From assembly GCA_963762635.1 (NCBI GenBank), contig CAVXLQ010000012.1, positions 558,001 to 622,000 of the forward strand: 64,000 nucleotides of DNA. Reading direction: 5' to 3'. Within the stretch, counting starts at the first letter, position 1, and each line of letters begins with the position of its first letter. Position numbers and translations under genes: made by a program. The notes beneath the pieces are model-generated. The model did not search any database. It was not told the DNA's origin and saw nothing but the letters and a program-made list of their open reading frames with translations. Positions 43,168-50,927 of this stretch are shown piece after piece. The DNA comes from Tenggerimyces sp963762635. GTDB lineage: Bacteria; Actinomycetota; Actinomycetes; Propionibacteriales; Actinopolymorphaceae.

Positions 43168-43887
43168 CTACCCAGTGCTGAAGGCGACGTTCGCAATCGT
43201 CGGGGACGTTGGCTCTTTCGACCCGCCGGCTGGCTCGACCGTGACGCCGAAACCGCTCGCGCCTTGGACCGCTTCGTCCATCACCCGGACGACGCGGCCG
43301 GTCTTGTCGTGCTCGACGACGCCGGCCGAAACCGCCTTTTTGTCATGGATCATCCAGAGCTGGTAGTCCTTGCCGCTGGGAGCCGCGGGCAGCCGGTCGA
43401 GGACCACGACCGCGGCGTCGTCGCCAGCCGAGGCGACGAGCGTCACCGTTCCTCCACCTTGTACCGCGCCGTGGAACGTCCGCGAGTCCGGCGCCGCCAA
43501 CACCGAGGCGACCGCGTCCCGTTCCCGCTCGGCCTGCTGTGCCGCCTGCACCTGGACGACGCTGATGCCGGCCGCTCCGGCGAGCACCAGCGCGGCGGCG
43601 GCCACCAGCCAGGTACGGCGGGCGGGCCGCGAGGGCTGCCGGATCGGTACGACCGGGGGAGGGAGCTGCCGGGTCTTGCGCACCTCGGCCAGCACCCGCG
43701 ACCTCAACGCGGGCGGCGGCTCCTCGACGGCCACGGCGCCGAGCCGGGCGCCGGTGAGCCGGAACTCGGTGACGTCGGACTGGCAGGTCGGGCACGAGGC
43801 GAGGTGCGCCTCGAACGCCGCCCGCTCGTCCGGCGGTAGCGCGTCGAGGGCGTACGGACCCGCGAGGCTGTGCACGTCAGCGTTCAT
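43168..43887 (-). CDS. rskA: anti-sigma-K factor, RskA type
   Basis: 239 residues from the ATG at 43887, which overlaps the sigma stop. The cytoplasmic N-terminus has the zinc-anti-sigma motif H-x3-C-x2-C in AHLASCPTCQSDV. One membrane segment (WLVAAAALVLAGAAGISVV) follows, then an extracellular RskA_C domain with DYQLWMIHDKKAVSAGVV. It should hold the sigma factor inactive at the membrane until cleaved. Confidence 0.92.
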   Translation of the reverse strand: MNADVHSLAGPYALDALPPDERAAFEAHLASCPTCQSDVTEFRLTGARLGAVAVEEPPPALRSRVLAEVRKTRQLPPPVVPIRQPSRPARRTWLVAAAALVLAGAAGISVVQVQAAQQAERERDAVASVLAAPDSRTFHGAVQGGGTVTLVASAGDDAAVVVLDRLPAAPSGKDYQLWMIHDKKAVSAGVVEHDKTGRVVRVMDEAVQGASGFGVTVEPAGGSKEPTSPTIANVAFSTG

Positions 43888-44501
43888 TTGGACACCTCCC
43901 CGGCGACGCCCAAGCAGTCGCGCATTCTCACCAAACCATCTCGCATCCGGGTTTTGACCGTCGCGAGGTTGGCGTCCAACAGCTCGGCGACCTCCCGGTA
44001 GGTGTAGCCGCGGTAGTACGCGAGCGTCACCGCCTCCCGCTGCAGATCGGTCAACGTGCCCAGGCACTGCCGGACCTGCTCGTGCTCGAGCGTGGCGGTC
44101 ACCTGCTCGACCACCTCGTCGTACGGCGGCGTCTCGTTGCCGGCCGCGGCCCGGCGTTCCCGGTCCGACGACGCCTGCTCGCTTCGGACGCGGTCGACCG
44201 CCCGGCGATGTGCGAGCGTGAGCGCCCAGCTGTGCACCGAGCCGCGGGACGGGTCGTAGCGCGTCGCCGTACGCCACAGCTCGACGAACACCTCCTGCGT
44301 GACCTCCTCCGCCTGCGCCGGATCCCGCAGGAGCCGGCGCACCAGACCGAAGACCTGCGGCGCGAGCTGGTCGTACAGCCTGGCGAACGCGCCGTCGTCA
44401 CCGCGGGCCACGAGGACGAGCAGGCCGTCTGGACCGTCCGGCGGCGGCTGCGCCGCTCGGCCACCAGGGAGTCCGGTCAGCCCAGGCATACGCGAGGTCA
44501 C
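43884..44501 (-). CDS. sigK: ECF sigma factor, SigK type
   Basis: 205 residues from GTG 44501 (an ATG at 44489 is the alternative). Region 2 reads LYDQLAPQVFGLVRRLLRDPAQAEEVTQEVFVELW and region 4 reads LTDLQREAVTLAYYRG, then YREVAELLDANLATVKTRMRDGL. With rskA directly behind, it is of the SigK group, which in mycobacteria controls secreted redox proteins. The GTG overlaps the end of a 46-residue ORF. Confidence 0.92.
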   Translation of the reverse strand: MTSRMPGLTGLPGGRAAQPPPDGPDGLLVLVARGDDGAFARLYDQLAPQVFGLVRRLLRDPAQAEEVTQEVFVELWRTATRYDPSRGSVHSWALTLAHRRAVDRVRSEQASSDRERRAAAGNETPPYDEVVEQVTATLEHEQVRQCLGTLTDLQREAVTLAYYRGYTYREVAELLDANLATVKTRMRDGLVRMRDCLGVAGEVSK

Positions 44502-44638
44502 CTGAGCGCCGCGGCGGCGTAGGCCGTGGGCTTCTTGGCGGCGGAACGATCGACCGCCTTCGCGAGCGAGCTCATGTGCGCCTCGAACTCCTTCCGCGCC
44601 GCGGGTGCGGGCAGCGTACCGCCGGTGGCATGGCGCAT
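44498..44638 (-). CDS. short ORF ending at sigK start, doubtful
   Basis: 46 residues, MRHATGGTLPAP followed by an alanine/lysine-rich helix. The stop overlaps the sigK GTG (GTGA), which would couple them. No strong ribosome-binding site and no known family; it may be the end of a decayed gene. Confidence 0.25.
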   Translation of the reverse strand: MRHATGGTLPAPAARKEFEAHMSSLAKAVDRSAAKKPTAYAAAALR

Positions 44639-44710
44639 CTCGCGACTCCCGAACTCGGTGCGTGCTGGGCATCATGAGTTCGTCGCCGTGTCGCCCGCGG
44701 ATTGGTCTTC

Positions 44711-46181
44711 CTACGACAACATTTGCCGGACCGCCTCGCCGAGGACCTCGGCCGCGTCTTCGCGGGGTGGGTCGTCGGTGCGCCAGGCGATGAAGCCGTC
44801 CGGCCTGGTGAGGACGGTGCCGTGCTGCCAGCCGGTCTCGTGGGTTGTCGCGAGCCGTGCTCGGCGCGCCGCGTCGGCCCAGTCCTCGTTGTCGGTGACG
44901 AGGGCGAGGCCGTGGGCCCAGAGGTCGACGGTGGACGTTCGCTCGTCGAGCCAGACGTGGGGGAGGCGGGTGCCCTTGGTCGCCGTGGGCTGGCGGGGGT
45001 CGTCGAACGGCGGCCCGGCGTAGGTGTAGCCGAACTTCAGCGTGAGGTCGTCGACGAGCTCGGCACCGTTGTCCTCGATGTCGCTGCCGAACCATGCGCG
45101 GCCGGTCGCGACGGCCTGGTCGACGGTCTTGTCGGCGATCGGGCGGCGTTCCCGGTCGTAGCTGTCGAGCAGGCTTGTGTTGGCCTGGCCGTGCAGGACG
45201 TACGCGAGCTTCCAGGTGAGGTTGGCCGCGTCCTGGATGCCGGTGTTGGCTCCGTACGCGCCGGACGGCGGCATCACGTGGGCTGCGTCGCCGACGAGGA
45301 AGACGCGTCCCTGCCTGAACGTGTCGGCCACGGCGGCGGTGGGCTGCCAGGCCTGGACGTCGAGGATCTCCGTTGCCAGGTGAGGGATTCCGGTGGCGGC
45401 TCTGGCGAGCTCGATGCAGCGTTCCTCGGTGAACTGCTCGACGCTCTCACCCTTGGCGGGGTCGAAGCGTACGTAGAGGTTGAGCAGGTCGCCGACGACG
45501 CGGACCATGCCCTCGTACTCGTCGTTGTTGATCTGGCCGATGGCGAAGGTCTTGTCCTGCAGCGCGTCTCCGAGGTCGGCACGGACCATGATGCTGGCGA
45601 CGTACTCGAGGACGCCGATGCCGTGGCGGCCGATGCCCAGGGCCTGTCTGATGCCGCTGTCGTTGCCGTCCGCGGCGATCAGGTAGTCGGCGCGGATCGT
45701 CCGCTGCTCGCTGGTGTCGCGGTCCTCGATCTCGGCGGTGACGCCGTCCTCGTCCTGGCTGAACGTCAGCAGCTCGGTGCCGAAGCACAGGTCGGCGCCG
45801 TTGCGTTCGGCGTGCTCGCGGAGGACCTCTTCGAGCTTGTCCTGGGAGAGAACGACGTCCTGGCTGGGGCTGATGGTGTCGTCGGCCTTCTCGAGATTGG
45901 GCGGGTCGATCCAGCGGTAGTTGTCGCTGGCGAGGCTCTCGGCCCAAAGGATGCCGGTGCCGTCGATCTGCCACGGGTTGGCCCCGCGTACGGCGTTCTC
46001 GATGCCGGCGGCGCGGTAGTACTTCCAGCGTGCGGGCGTTGTAGCCGGGCGTTCTGGGGTGGATGGAGGTGGTGCGGTGGCGTTCGACGAGCGTGGGGTT
46101 CACGCCGTGCTTGGTAAGGAAGAGGGCGGTGGACAGGCCGACGAGGCTGCCGCCGACGATGAGTACCTGGGTGCGTTCCAC
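44711..46181 (-). pseudogene. FAD-dependent aromatic monooxygenase, frameshifted
   Basis: Read as two frames, it gives a 490-residue PheA/TfdB-type flavin hydroxylase. The first frame starts MERTQVLIVGGSLVGLSTAL and ends at TLEVL; the second continues YRAAGIENAVRGANPW and has the FAD motif VFLVGDAAHVMPPSGAYGANT. The shift is at about 46015-46024, with one extra base or two missing. The second frame is open throughout to the stop at 44711, so the lesion is recent or a sequencing error. It is under the TetR gene and twin operators upstream. Confidence 0.8.
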
Positions 46182-46190
46182 TTGGTGGGG

Positions 46191-46766
46191 TCAACTCCTC
46201 GAGAGCAGCCTTTCGAGCTCGCTGCTCAAGTCGTGGTCGAGTCCTGGTGGGCGCATGACCATGCCGAGAAGGGCGTGGACGATCAGTGATGCCGTTCGCT
46301 CTGGGTCCATGTCCGATCGGAACCGGCTGTCACGCAACCAGCCGGCGACGCTCTCGTGCCAGCCCCGGTGCCACTCCAGCAGCAGGTGGCTGATGGCTTC
46401 GTCGTCATGGGAGAGCCAGATCAGCTCGTGCAACAAGCGGAAATGACCGGGGTCGTTCCTGGCCTGCTCGGCGAGCCCGTCGATCATCGTGCGAAGCGCT
46501 TGCTTTCCGTCTCCGCGTTCCTGGTCGAGCTCGAGCGGCATGAGCATGCGTGCGGTGATCGCGTATGCGATGACGGCGCGGACGAGGGCTTCCTTGGTGG
46601 GGAAGTAGTAGTGGAGCGTCGCCACCGTGATGCCGGCCTTCGCGGCAACCTCGCGCGTACGAAGATTCGCCAACCCCTGTTGGCGCATCACCTCGTACCC
46701 GGCGACAACGAGCCGCTCCCGCCGTTCCTCCGAACGCGGTCCCGGCCTCGCCCTCTTCACGGTCAT
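46191..46766 (-). CDS. TetR family regulator
   Basis: 191 residues. HTH: GPRSEERRERLVVAGYEVMR, then TREVAAKAGITVATLHYYFPTKEALV. The ligand domain is all-helical and unassigned. It precedes the monooxygenase gene by about ten bases on the same strand and probably represses this two-gene unit through the paired 16-bp sites at 46778-46840. Confidence 0.88.
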   Translation of the reverse strand: MTVKRARPGPRSEERRERLVVAGYEVMRQQGLANLRTREVAAKAGITVATLHYYFPTKEALVRAVIAYAITARMLMPLELDQERGDGKQALRTMIDGLAEQARNDPGHFRLLHELIWLSHDDEAISHLLLEWHRGWHESVAGWLRDSRFRSDMDPERTASLIVHALLGMVMRPPGLDHDLSSELERLLSRS

Positions 46767-46777
46767 CCCACGCGCCT

Positions 46778-46840
46778 TTCGATCAGTTGATAGAAACGAC
46801 GCTATGTCGAGATTGGCGGCCTGTCAATCAACTGATCGAA
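46778..46840. promoter_or_regulatory. two identical TetR operator sites in inverted order
   Basis: TTCGATCAGTTGAT (46778-46791) is exactly repeated as its complement at 46827-46840. Each copy is itself a dyad (ATCA-n2-TGAT), and centres are about 49 bp apart. They lie 12-74 bp upstream of the tetR start, spanning the promoter position. Confidence 0.65.
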
Positions 46841-46863
46841 TTCACGCGGCGGGCGCCGGACAC

Positions 46864-46900
46864 GACGAAACCCCGCCCGGAGGGGTCGGGCGGGGCTTCG
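46864..46900 (-). terminator. intrinsic terminator of the Rpf-LysM gene
   Basis: On the minus strand GAAGCCCCGCCCG pairs with CGGGCGGGGTTTC, followed by a short T-containing tract, about 25 bases after the stop at 46923. Strong GC stem typical of actinobacterial terminators. Confidence 0.75.
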
Positions 46901-46922
46901 TTGTTACTTCAAGAGGGCCGGA

Positions 46923-47660
46923 TCAGCCGAGGAGGAGCTTCTCACCTGGGAAGATGAGGTCGGGGTTGCCACCCACGAGGCTCTTGTTGAGCTTCGCGAG
47001 CTGCTGCCAACCGCCAGTGACCTTGTTCGCGCGCGCGATCTTGGACAGCGTGTCGCCGCCCTTGACCACGTAGTTCGCACCCGCGGCGGCCTTGCGGTTC
47101 GCCGGGGACGTGCGCGTCGACTTCTCCTCGGACCTGCTCGACTTCCGCTCCGTCGAGCGCGAGGTCCGCTTGCTGGACTTCTCGCGGTCGTCGTTCTTGT
47201 TCTCGCTGGAGTCGCTGCTCTTCTTCTTCGACTTCTTGGGCGCCTCGGGCGTACCCGGGTCACCGCCCTTGTCGCTGCGGCCGAGGCCCAGCTTGCGCGA
47301 GCAGGCGGGCCATGCGCCCCAGCCCTGCCCAGCGAGGGTCTTCTCGGCGATCGCGATCTGCTGCATCTTCGTCGCCTTGTCGGCGCGCGAGGCGTACTTC
47401 GTGCCGCCGAACGCACGCCAGGTCCCCTTGGTGAACTGAAGACCACCGTAGAACCCGTTGCCGGTGTTGATGTGCCAGTCTCCACCGCTCTCGCACTGAG
47501 CGAGCCGCTCCCAGGTGCTGACGCTCGCTGCTTCGGCGGGAACTGCCATGCCCATGACGGGCACGGCCACCGCAACGCCGCTGACGGCGGCGACGGTGGT
47601 GATGCGCTTGGCGGTCTGTTTCGAGCGGCCTGCGCCGCGGTGCTTCCCCTTATAGGGCAT
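46923..47660 (-). CDS. resuscitation-promoting-factor-like transglycosylase with LysM
   Basis: 245 residues. A basic N-terminus and signal peptide end near PAEAASVS. The Rpf domain follows (WERLAQCESGGDWHINTGNG to AFGG, catalytic glutamate in CESGG), then a lysine/serine-rich linker (residues about 130-185) and a C-terminal LysM domain (YVVKGGDTLSKIARANKV). It cleaves peptidoglycan at the wall and is linked to growth and resuscitation. Its leader contains a c-di-AMP riboswitch. Confidence 0.93.
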   Translation of the reverse strand: MPYKGKHRGAGRSKQTAKRITTVAAVSGVAVAVPVMGMAVPAEAASVSTWERLAQCESGGDWHINTGNGFYGGLQFTKGTWRAFGGTKYASRADKATKMQQIAIAEKTLAGQGWGAWPACSRKLGLGRSDKGGDPGTPEAPKKSKKKSSDSSENKNDDREKSSKRTSRSTERKSSRSEEKSTRTSPANRKAAAGANYVVKGGDTLSKIARANKVTGGWQQLAKLNKSLVGGNPDLIFPGEKLLLG

Positions 47661-47667
47661 GCTGATC

Positions 47668-47800
47668 CGATCCTCTCGGCGCCTGCGGAGTCAGCTGTCG
47701 GATTCGGGCGAGAGGTGTGCCCGGCCACCCGTAGGTGGCTTCACCCCTAGGACTCCCACGAATGGGGGCCCGGTGGTGGGTCCTCCGTCTCCGCCCTGCA
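47668..47800 (-). promoter_or_regulatory. ydaO-type c-di-AMP riboswitch
   Basis: On the minus strand, upstream of the Rpf gene, are GGAGGACCCACCACCGGG, then GGGGTGAAGCC, CTCTCGCCCGAATCCGACAG and CTGACTCCGCAGGCGCCGAGAGG, the ydaO consensus order. In actinobacteria this class turns off wall hydrolase genes when c-di-AMP is high. The upstream stretch to about 47940 holds no gene. Confidence 0.85.
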
Positions 47801-47941
47801 TGTACTCGTAGGTTGTGGTCCGCCGGGCGGAGTTCGGCGAGACGGGCCACAATCGCGCCGCCTCCGTGGCGCGACCGGACAGACGCTACCTCGTGACCTT
47901 TTCGTTAACAACCGGGGGCAAGTCGCATGTGGAAATCGTGG

Positions 47942-48463
47942 TCACGTCCGTCCGTCTCGCTCCTGAGCATCGCTAAGTGCATCGAATAGTCCGATTTGGC
48001 CGGAGTCGTCCTGGGCGTTCGGCGGCCGTCCCCAGGTCGCCTCGAGCACCGTGAAGCCCTGTGCGCGGGCGGCCGAACACACCTCAAAATCGTCGTCGAC
48101 GAGCAGCGCGACTCGGCGTGTCGTGGCGATTCTCTTGAGGATTTCGACCTTTGTCATCCGGGCGGGACGACGGTCGTTCGGCCGTCGCAGCAAGAGCTCT
48201 CCGGCCGGGACGCCATGTGTCGAAAACCACTTCTCGGTGTCGCGGCGGCAGCGTTCCGGCCGCCCGGACAAATAGGTCACGTCGTACCGTTCCGCCAGCT
48301 CCTGCGCGACGGCGAGCCCTTCCGGGAGCGGCGGATCGTCAACGGCAGCGGCGAAAAACGCGTCCCAGTCCTTCGGTCGCTTCGCTACGTAGTGCAGTCG
48401 GTGCGTGACATCGGCGAGGACACCGTCGATGTCGACCACGGCGACGGCTCGAGGTTCGGACAT
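47942..48463 (-). CDS. HAD-family phosphatase (polynucleotide-kinase-phosphatase-like)
   Basis: 173 residues from the ATG at 48463; a TTG extension to 48487 is unlikely. HAD motif I is VVDIDGVLADVTHRLHYV, motif II is in TYLSGRPERCRRDTEKWF, and motif IV has LLVDDDFEVCSAARAQG. The HRLHY and SGRPE features are seen in polynucleotide-kinase-type and related nucleotidase phosphatases. Substrate not certain; no partner gene is visible. Confidence 0.8.
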   Translation of the reverse strand: MSEPRAVAVVDIDGVLADVTHRLHYVAKRPKDWDAFFAAAVDDPPLPEGLAVAQELAERYDVTYLSGRPERCRRDTEKWFSTHGVPAGELLLRRPNDRRPARMTKVEILKRIATTRRVALLVDDDFEVCSAARAQGFTVLEATWGRPPNAQDDSGQIGLFDALSDAQERDGRT

Positions 48464-48483
48464 GAGGAAAGAATCCCAGGTCC

Positions 48484-48850
48484 TCAACCGGTCAGCCGCT
48501 CCCGGTCATCGAGCAGCAACAACGGAAGTGCGTTCGACACGACCCCGACAGGGTGGCGGAACGACCGGTGCCACAGGTCCTCCTGGAACGGGTACGTTCC
48601 CGCCAACTCCTCATCGGTCAACGCGGCGGCCCGCAAGATCCCCGAGATGCCACCATCTCCGCCCACCAGGCCGACAGAGGCGGCGGGGTCGGATCCTCGG
48701 CGCCGATGACCGCGGCCTCGATGACCGCGCTGATCAAGGCCGCGTTGGTGTGGAACACGAAGTAGACGTCTGCGCGGCGACCTTGGCCCGCCGGGCGATC
48801 GAGGCGATCGTCGCGCCCTGGTAGCCGTTCGCGATCGACAGCCCGGAGGC
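48484..48850 (-). pseudogene. TetR regulator relic
   Basis: The HTH segment IANGYQGATIASIARRAKVAA lies in one frame; YFVFHTNAALISAVIEAA follows in a second after a one-base loss near 48767; LTDEELAGTYPFQEDLWHRS follows in a third after a second shift near 48655. The end at 48484 is intact, while the first helix is lost at a junction near 48840. Confidence 0.65.
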
Positions 48851-49028
48851 CGGCCTCGTCTCTACCGGGTACGGCGTGGCCAGCGTGCTCTCCGGCGTCT
48901 CCCTGACGCTGGTGGGCATCGCGGTGTTGCGCACCAGGCACGCCACCGGGCTGCTTCGAGCGATCCCGTTGCTGATCGGCGTCTGGATGCTGCTTTTCGC
49001 CTTGCTGTGCTGGGCATTACGCGGTGCT
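48840..49028 (+). pseudogene. fragment of a membrane protein
   Basis: The plus-strand frame here reads TGYGVASVLSGVSLTLVGIA and LLRAIPLLIGVWMLLFALL, two membrane segments without start or end. It abuts the TetR relic and the S9 peptidase gene, so both sides are broken. Parent family not recognised. Confidence 0.5.
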
Positions 49029-50927
49029 TCACACGTACTTCGTGATCCAGGCACGGACCTCGGCGAGCAGGTGCCGCTGATGAGCGGCCTCGACGATCGC
49101 GTGTCCCTCACGCGGGTAGGTGACCAGCCGCACGGTCGCGCCATGGTCGAGTAGCGCGCGGTGGAAGCCGGTTCCCTGTCTGAGGGGGACGCGGACGTCG
49201 CTCTCGCCGTGCAGGATCAGCACCGGCGTCGTCACGTTCTTCGCGTACGAGATCGCCGACCGGACAGCGGTCTCGTGCGGCCCCGGCCCGTCCCACGGAC
49301 GGTCGCCGCCGAGCGTCGCGGAGAACGTCGGGATGTCGCTCTCCACCACCATGCCCGCCCAGTCGGTCACGCCGGCGCCGACGATCCCGGCCTTGAACCG
49401 GTCGGTGTGCGAGACCGCCCAAGCCGTCAGCATGCCGCCACCGCTCCACCCGCCGATCGCGAGCCGGTCCGGATCGGCGATCCCGCGCGAGACGGCGGCA
49501 TCCACAGCGGCGATGACGTCGCCGTACTCCGCGCCGCAGATGTCGCCGCGCACCATCGTCGCGAACGTGTGACCGTGGCCGAATCCGCCACGGAAGTTGG
49601 GCATCAGGACCGCGTACCCGGCTGTCGCCAGCCACTGTCCCCAGCCCATCGGGTTCTCCAGCTGCGGTGACGGGCCGCGCCGGATGTACGGTCCACCGTG
49701 CGGGATCACGACCGTGGGCAGCGGTCCCTCGCCCGCGTTCGGCGGGAGGAGCAGGACGCCGTCGAGCTCCAGCCCGTCGTGCGAACGCCAGCGGAACTCC
49801 TCGACGGACGCGAGCTCCACTTCGTCCAGCGAGTCGCCGTGCGAGCTGACTCGGCGCACCGCGTCCGGCGGGCCGGCCCAGACCTCGCGGGTACGGTCGC
49901 GGGCCGGGCAGCTGTAGGCGATCACCGCACCGGCCGGCGTCTGGCGTGCGGTCACCCACCAGGGGAGGTCGGGGACCTCGCCGACCACTTCCGCGGCGCC
50001 GCTCTCGAGGTCACGCCACTCCAACCGCGTGCCGAGCCCTTCCGCGACGACGATCAGCGCGCGTCGTTCACCCGGGACAGCTCCCGTCGCGAGCGTGCTG
50101 CAGAACAGATCCGACAGCTGCGACCCGACCACCACGGGATCGCCGCCCTCGGCATCGACCGCCCACACGGTCGATCCGGCCTGGGGCGTCGGCTCGTGGT
50201 AGGCGGCGAACGCGATCCGCGACCCCTCGGCCGGCCAGACGAGCGCGGTGGGATCGGCCGCGGTGCAGAGGTGTCGCGGCGGGCCGCCGTCGATCGGGCA
50301 GGTGGAGATCGTGCTCAGGTTGGCGTCGCCCAGCACGATCTCGGTGGACGAGGCCGCGGCGTAGGCGAGCCGCGTACCGTCCGGCGACCAGGTCAGAGCC
50401 GCGACGTGGACGTCACCGGTCGGGAGCTGGTTGACGTCGCCGCTCTCGACGTCGACGACCCAGAGCAGCCGGAGCGGCTGCCGTTCGCCGTGTACGGACG
50501 GGTCGTCCCGCTCCTCCTCTCGACGCTCGTCCTCGTCGTCGGGTTCGGCGACGGCGAGGAACGCGATCCGCGCACCGTCCGGCGACCACTCGTACGCCTC
50601 CACGCTCTTGTCGCGCACGACCAGCGGCCGCGCCTCGCCACCCTCAGCCGACAGGACGTACAGGCCGTTCGTCCCGCGCTCCTTGCGGTCCGACAGGAAC
50701 GCGATGCGCGAACCGTCGGGCGACCAGCGCGGCGACAGACTCACGTCGCCGTACGTCCAGCGGCGCGGCGGAGTGGAGCCGTCGACAGCCCCGACGAAGA
50801 TCGCGGCCTCGCCACGCTCGTCCGGCTTGCCGATCGGGCCCGCACTCCAGGCGACGCGCGTGCCATCGGGGGACAGATGGACCTCGGTCGGCAGCCAGAG
50901 GGCCGCGACCTGCTCAGCGGTCAGCAC
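49029..50927 (-). CDS. S9 family peptidase, tandem copy 2
   Basis: 632 residues from a GTG overlapping the preceding stop by one base. The propeller-like N-terminal part has repeated WSPDG-(S/T)-R units. Catalytic triad: serine in GGWSGGGM (about 492), aspartate in HGESDVRVP (about 574), histidine in EGHAIVEAAHQRH (about 609). It is closely similar throughout to copy 1 at 50927, so it arose by tandem duplication. Cytoplasmic, acting on short peptides or acylated amino acids. Confidence 0.92.
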   Translation of the reverse strand: MLTAEQVAALWLPTEVHLSPDGTRVAWSAGPIGKPDERGEAAIFVGAVDGSTPPRRWTYGDVSLSPRWSPDGSRIAFLSDRKERGTNGLYVLSAEGGEARPLVVRDKSVEAYEWSPDGARIAFLAVAEPDDEDERREEERDDPSVHGERQPLRLLWVVDVESGDVNQLPTGDVHVAALTWSPDGTRLAYAAASSTEIVLGDANLSTISTCPIDGGPPRHLCTAADPTALVWPAEGSRIAFAAYHEPTPQAGSTVWAVDAEGGDPVVVGSQLSDLFCSTLATGAVPGERRALIVVAEGLGTRLEWRDLESGAAEVVGEVPDLPWWVTARQTPAGAVIAYSCPARDRTREVWAGPPDAVRRVSSHGDSLDEVELASVEEFRWRSHDGLELDGVLLLPPNAGEGPLPTVVIPHGGPYIRRGPSPQLENPMGWGQWLATAGYAVLMPNFRGGFGHGHTFATMVRGDICGAEYGDVIAAVDAAVSRGIADPDRLAIGGWSGGGMLTAWAVSHTDRFKAGIVGAGVTDWAGMVVESDIPTFSATLGGDRPWDGPGPHETAVRSAISYAKNVTTPVLILHGESDVRVPLRQGTGFHRALLDHGATVRLVTYPREGHAIVEAAHQRHLLAEVRAWITKYV

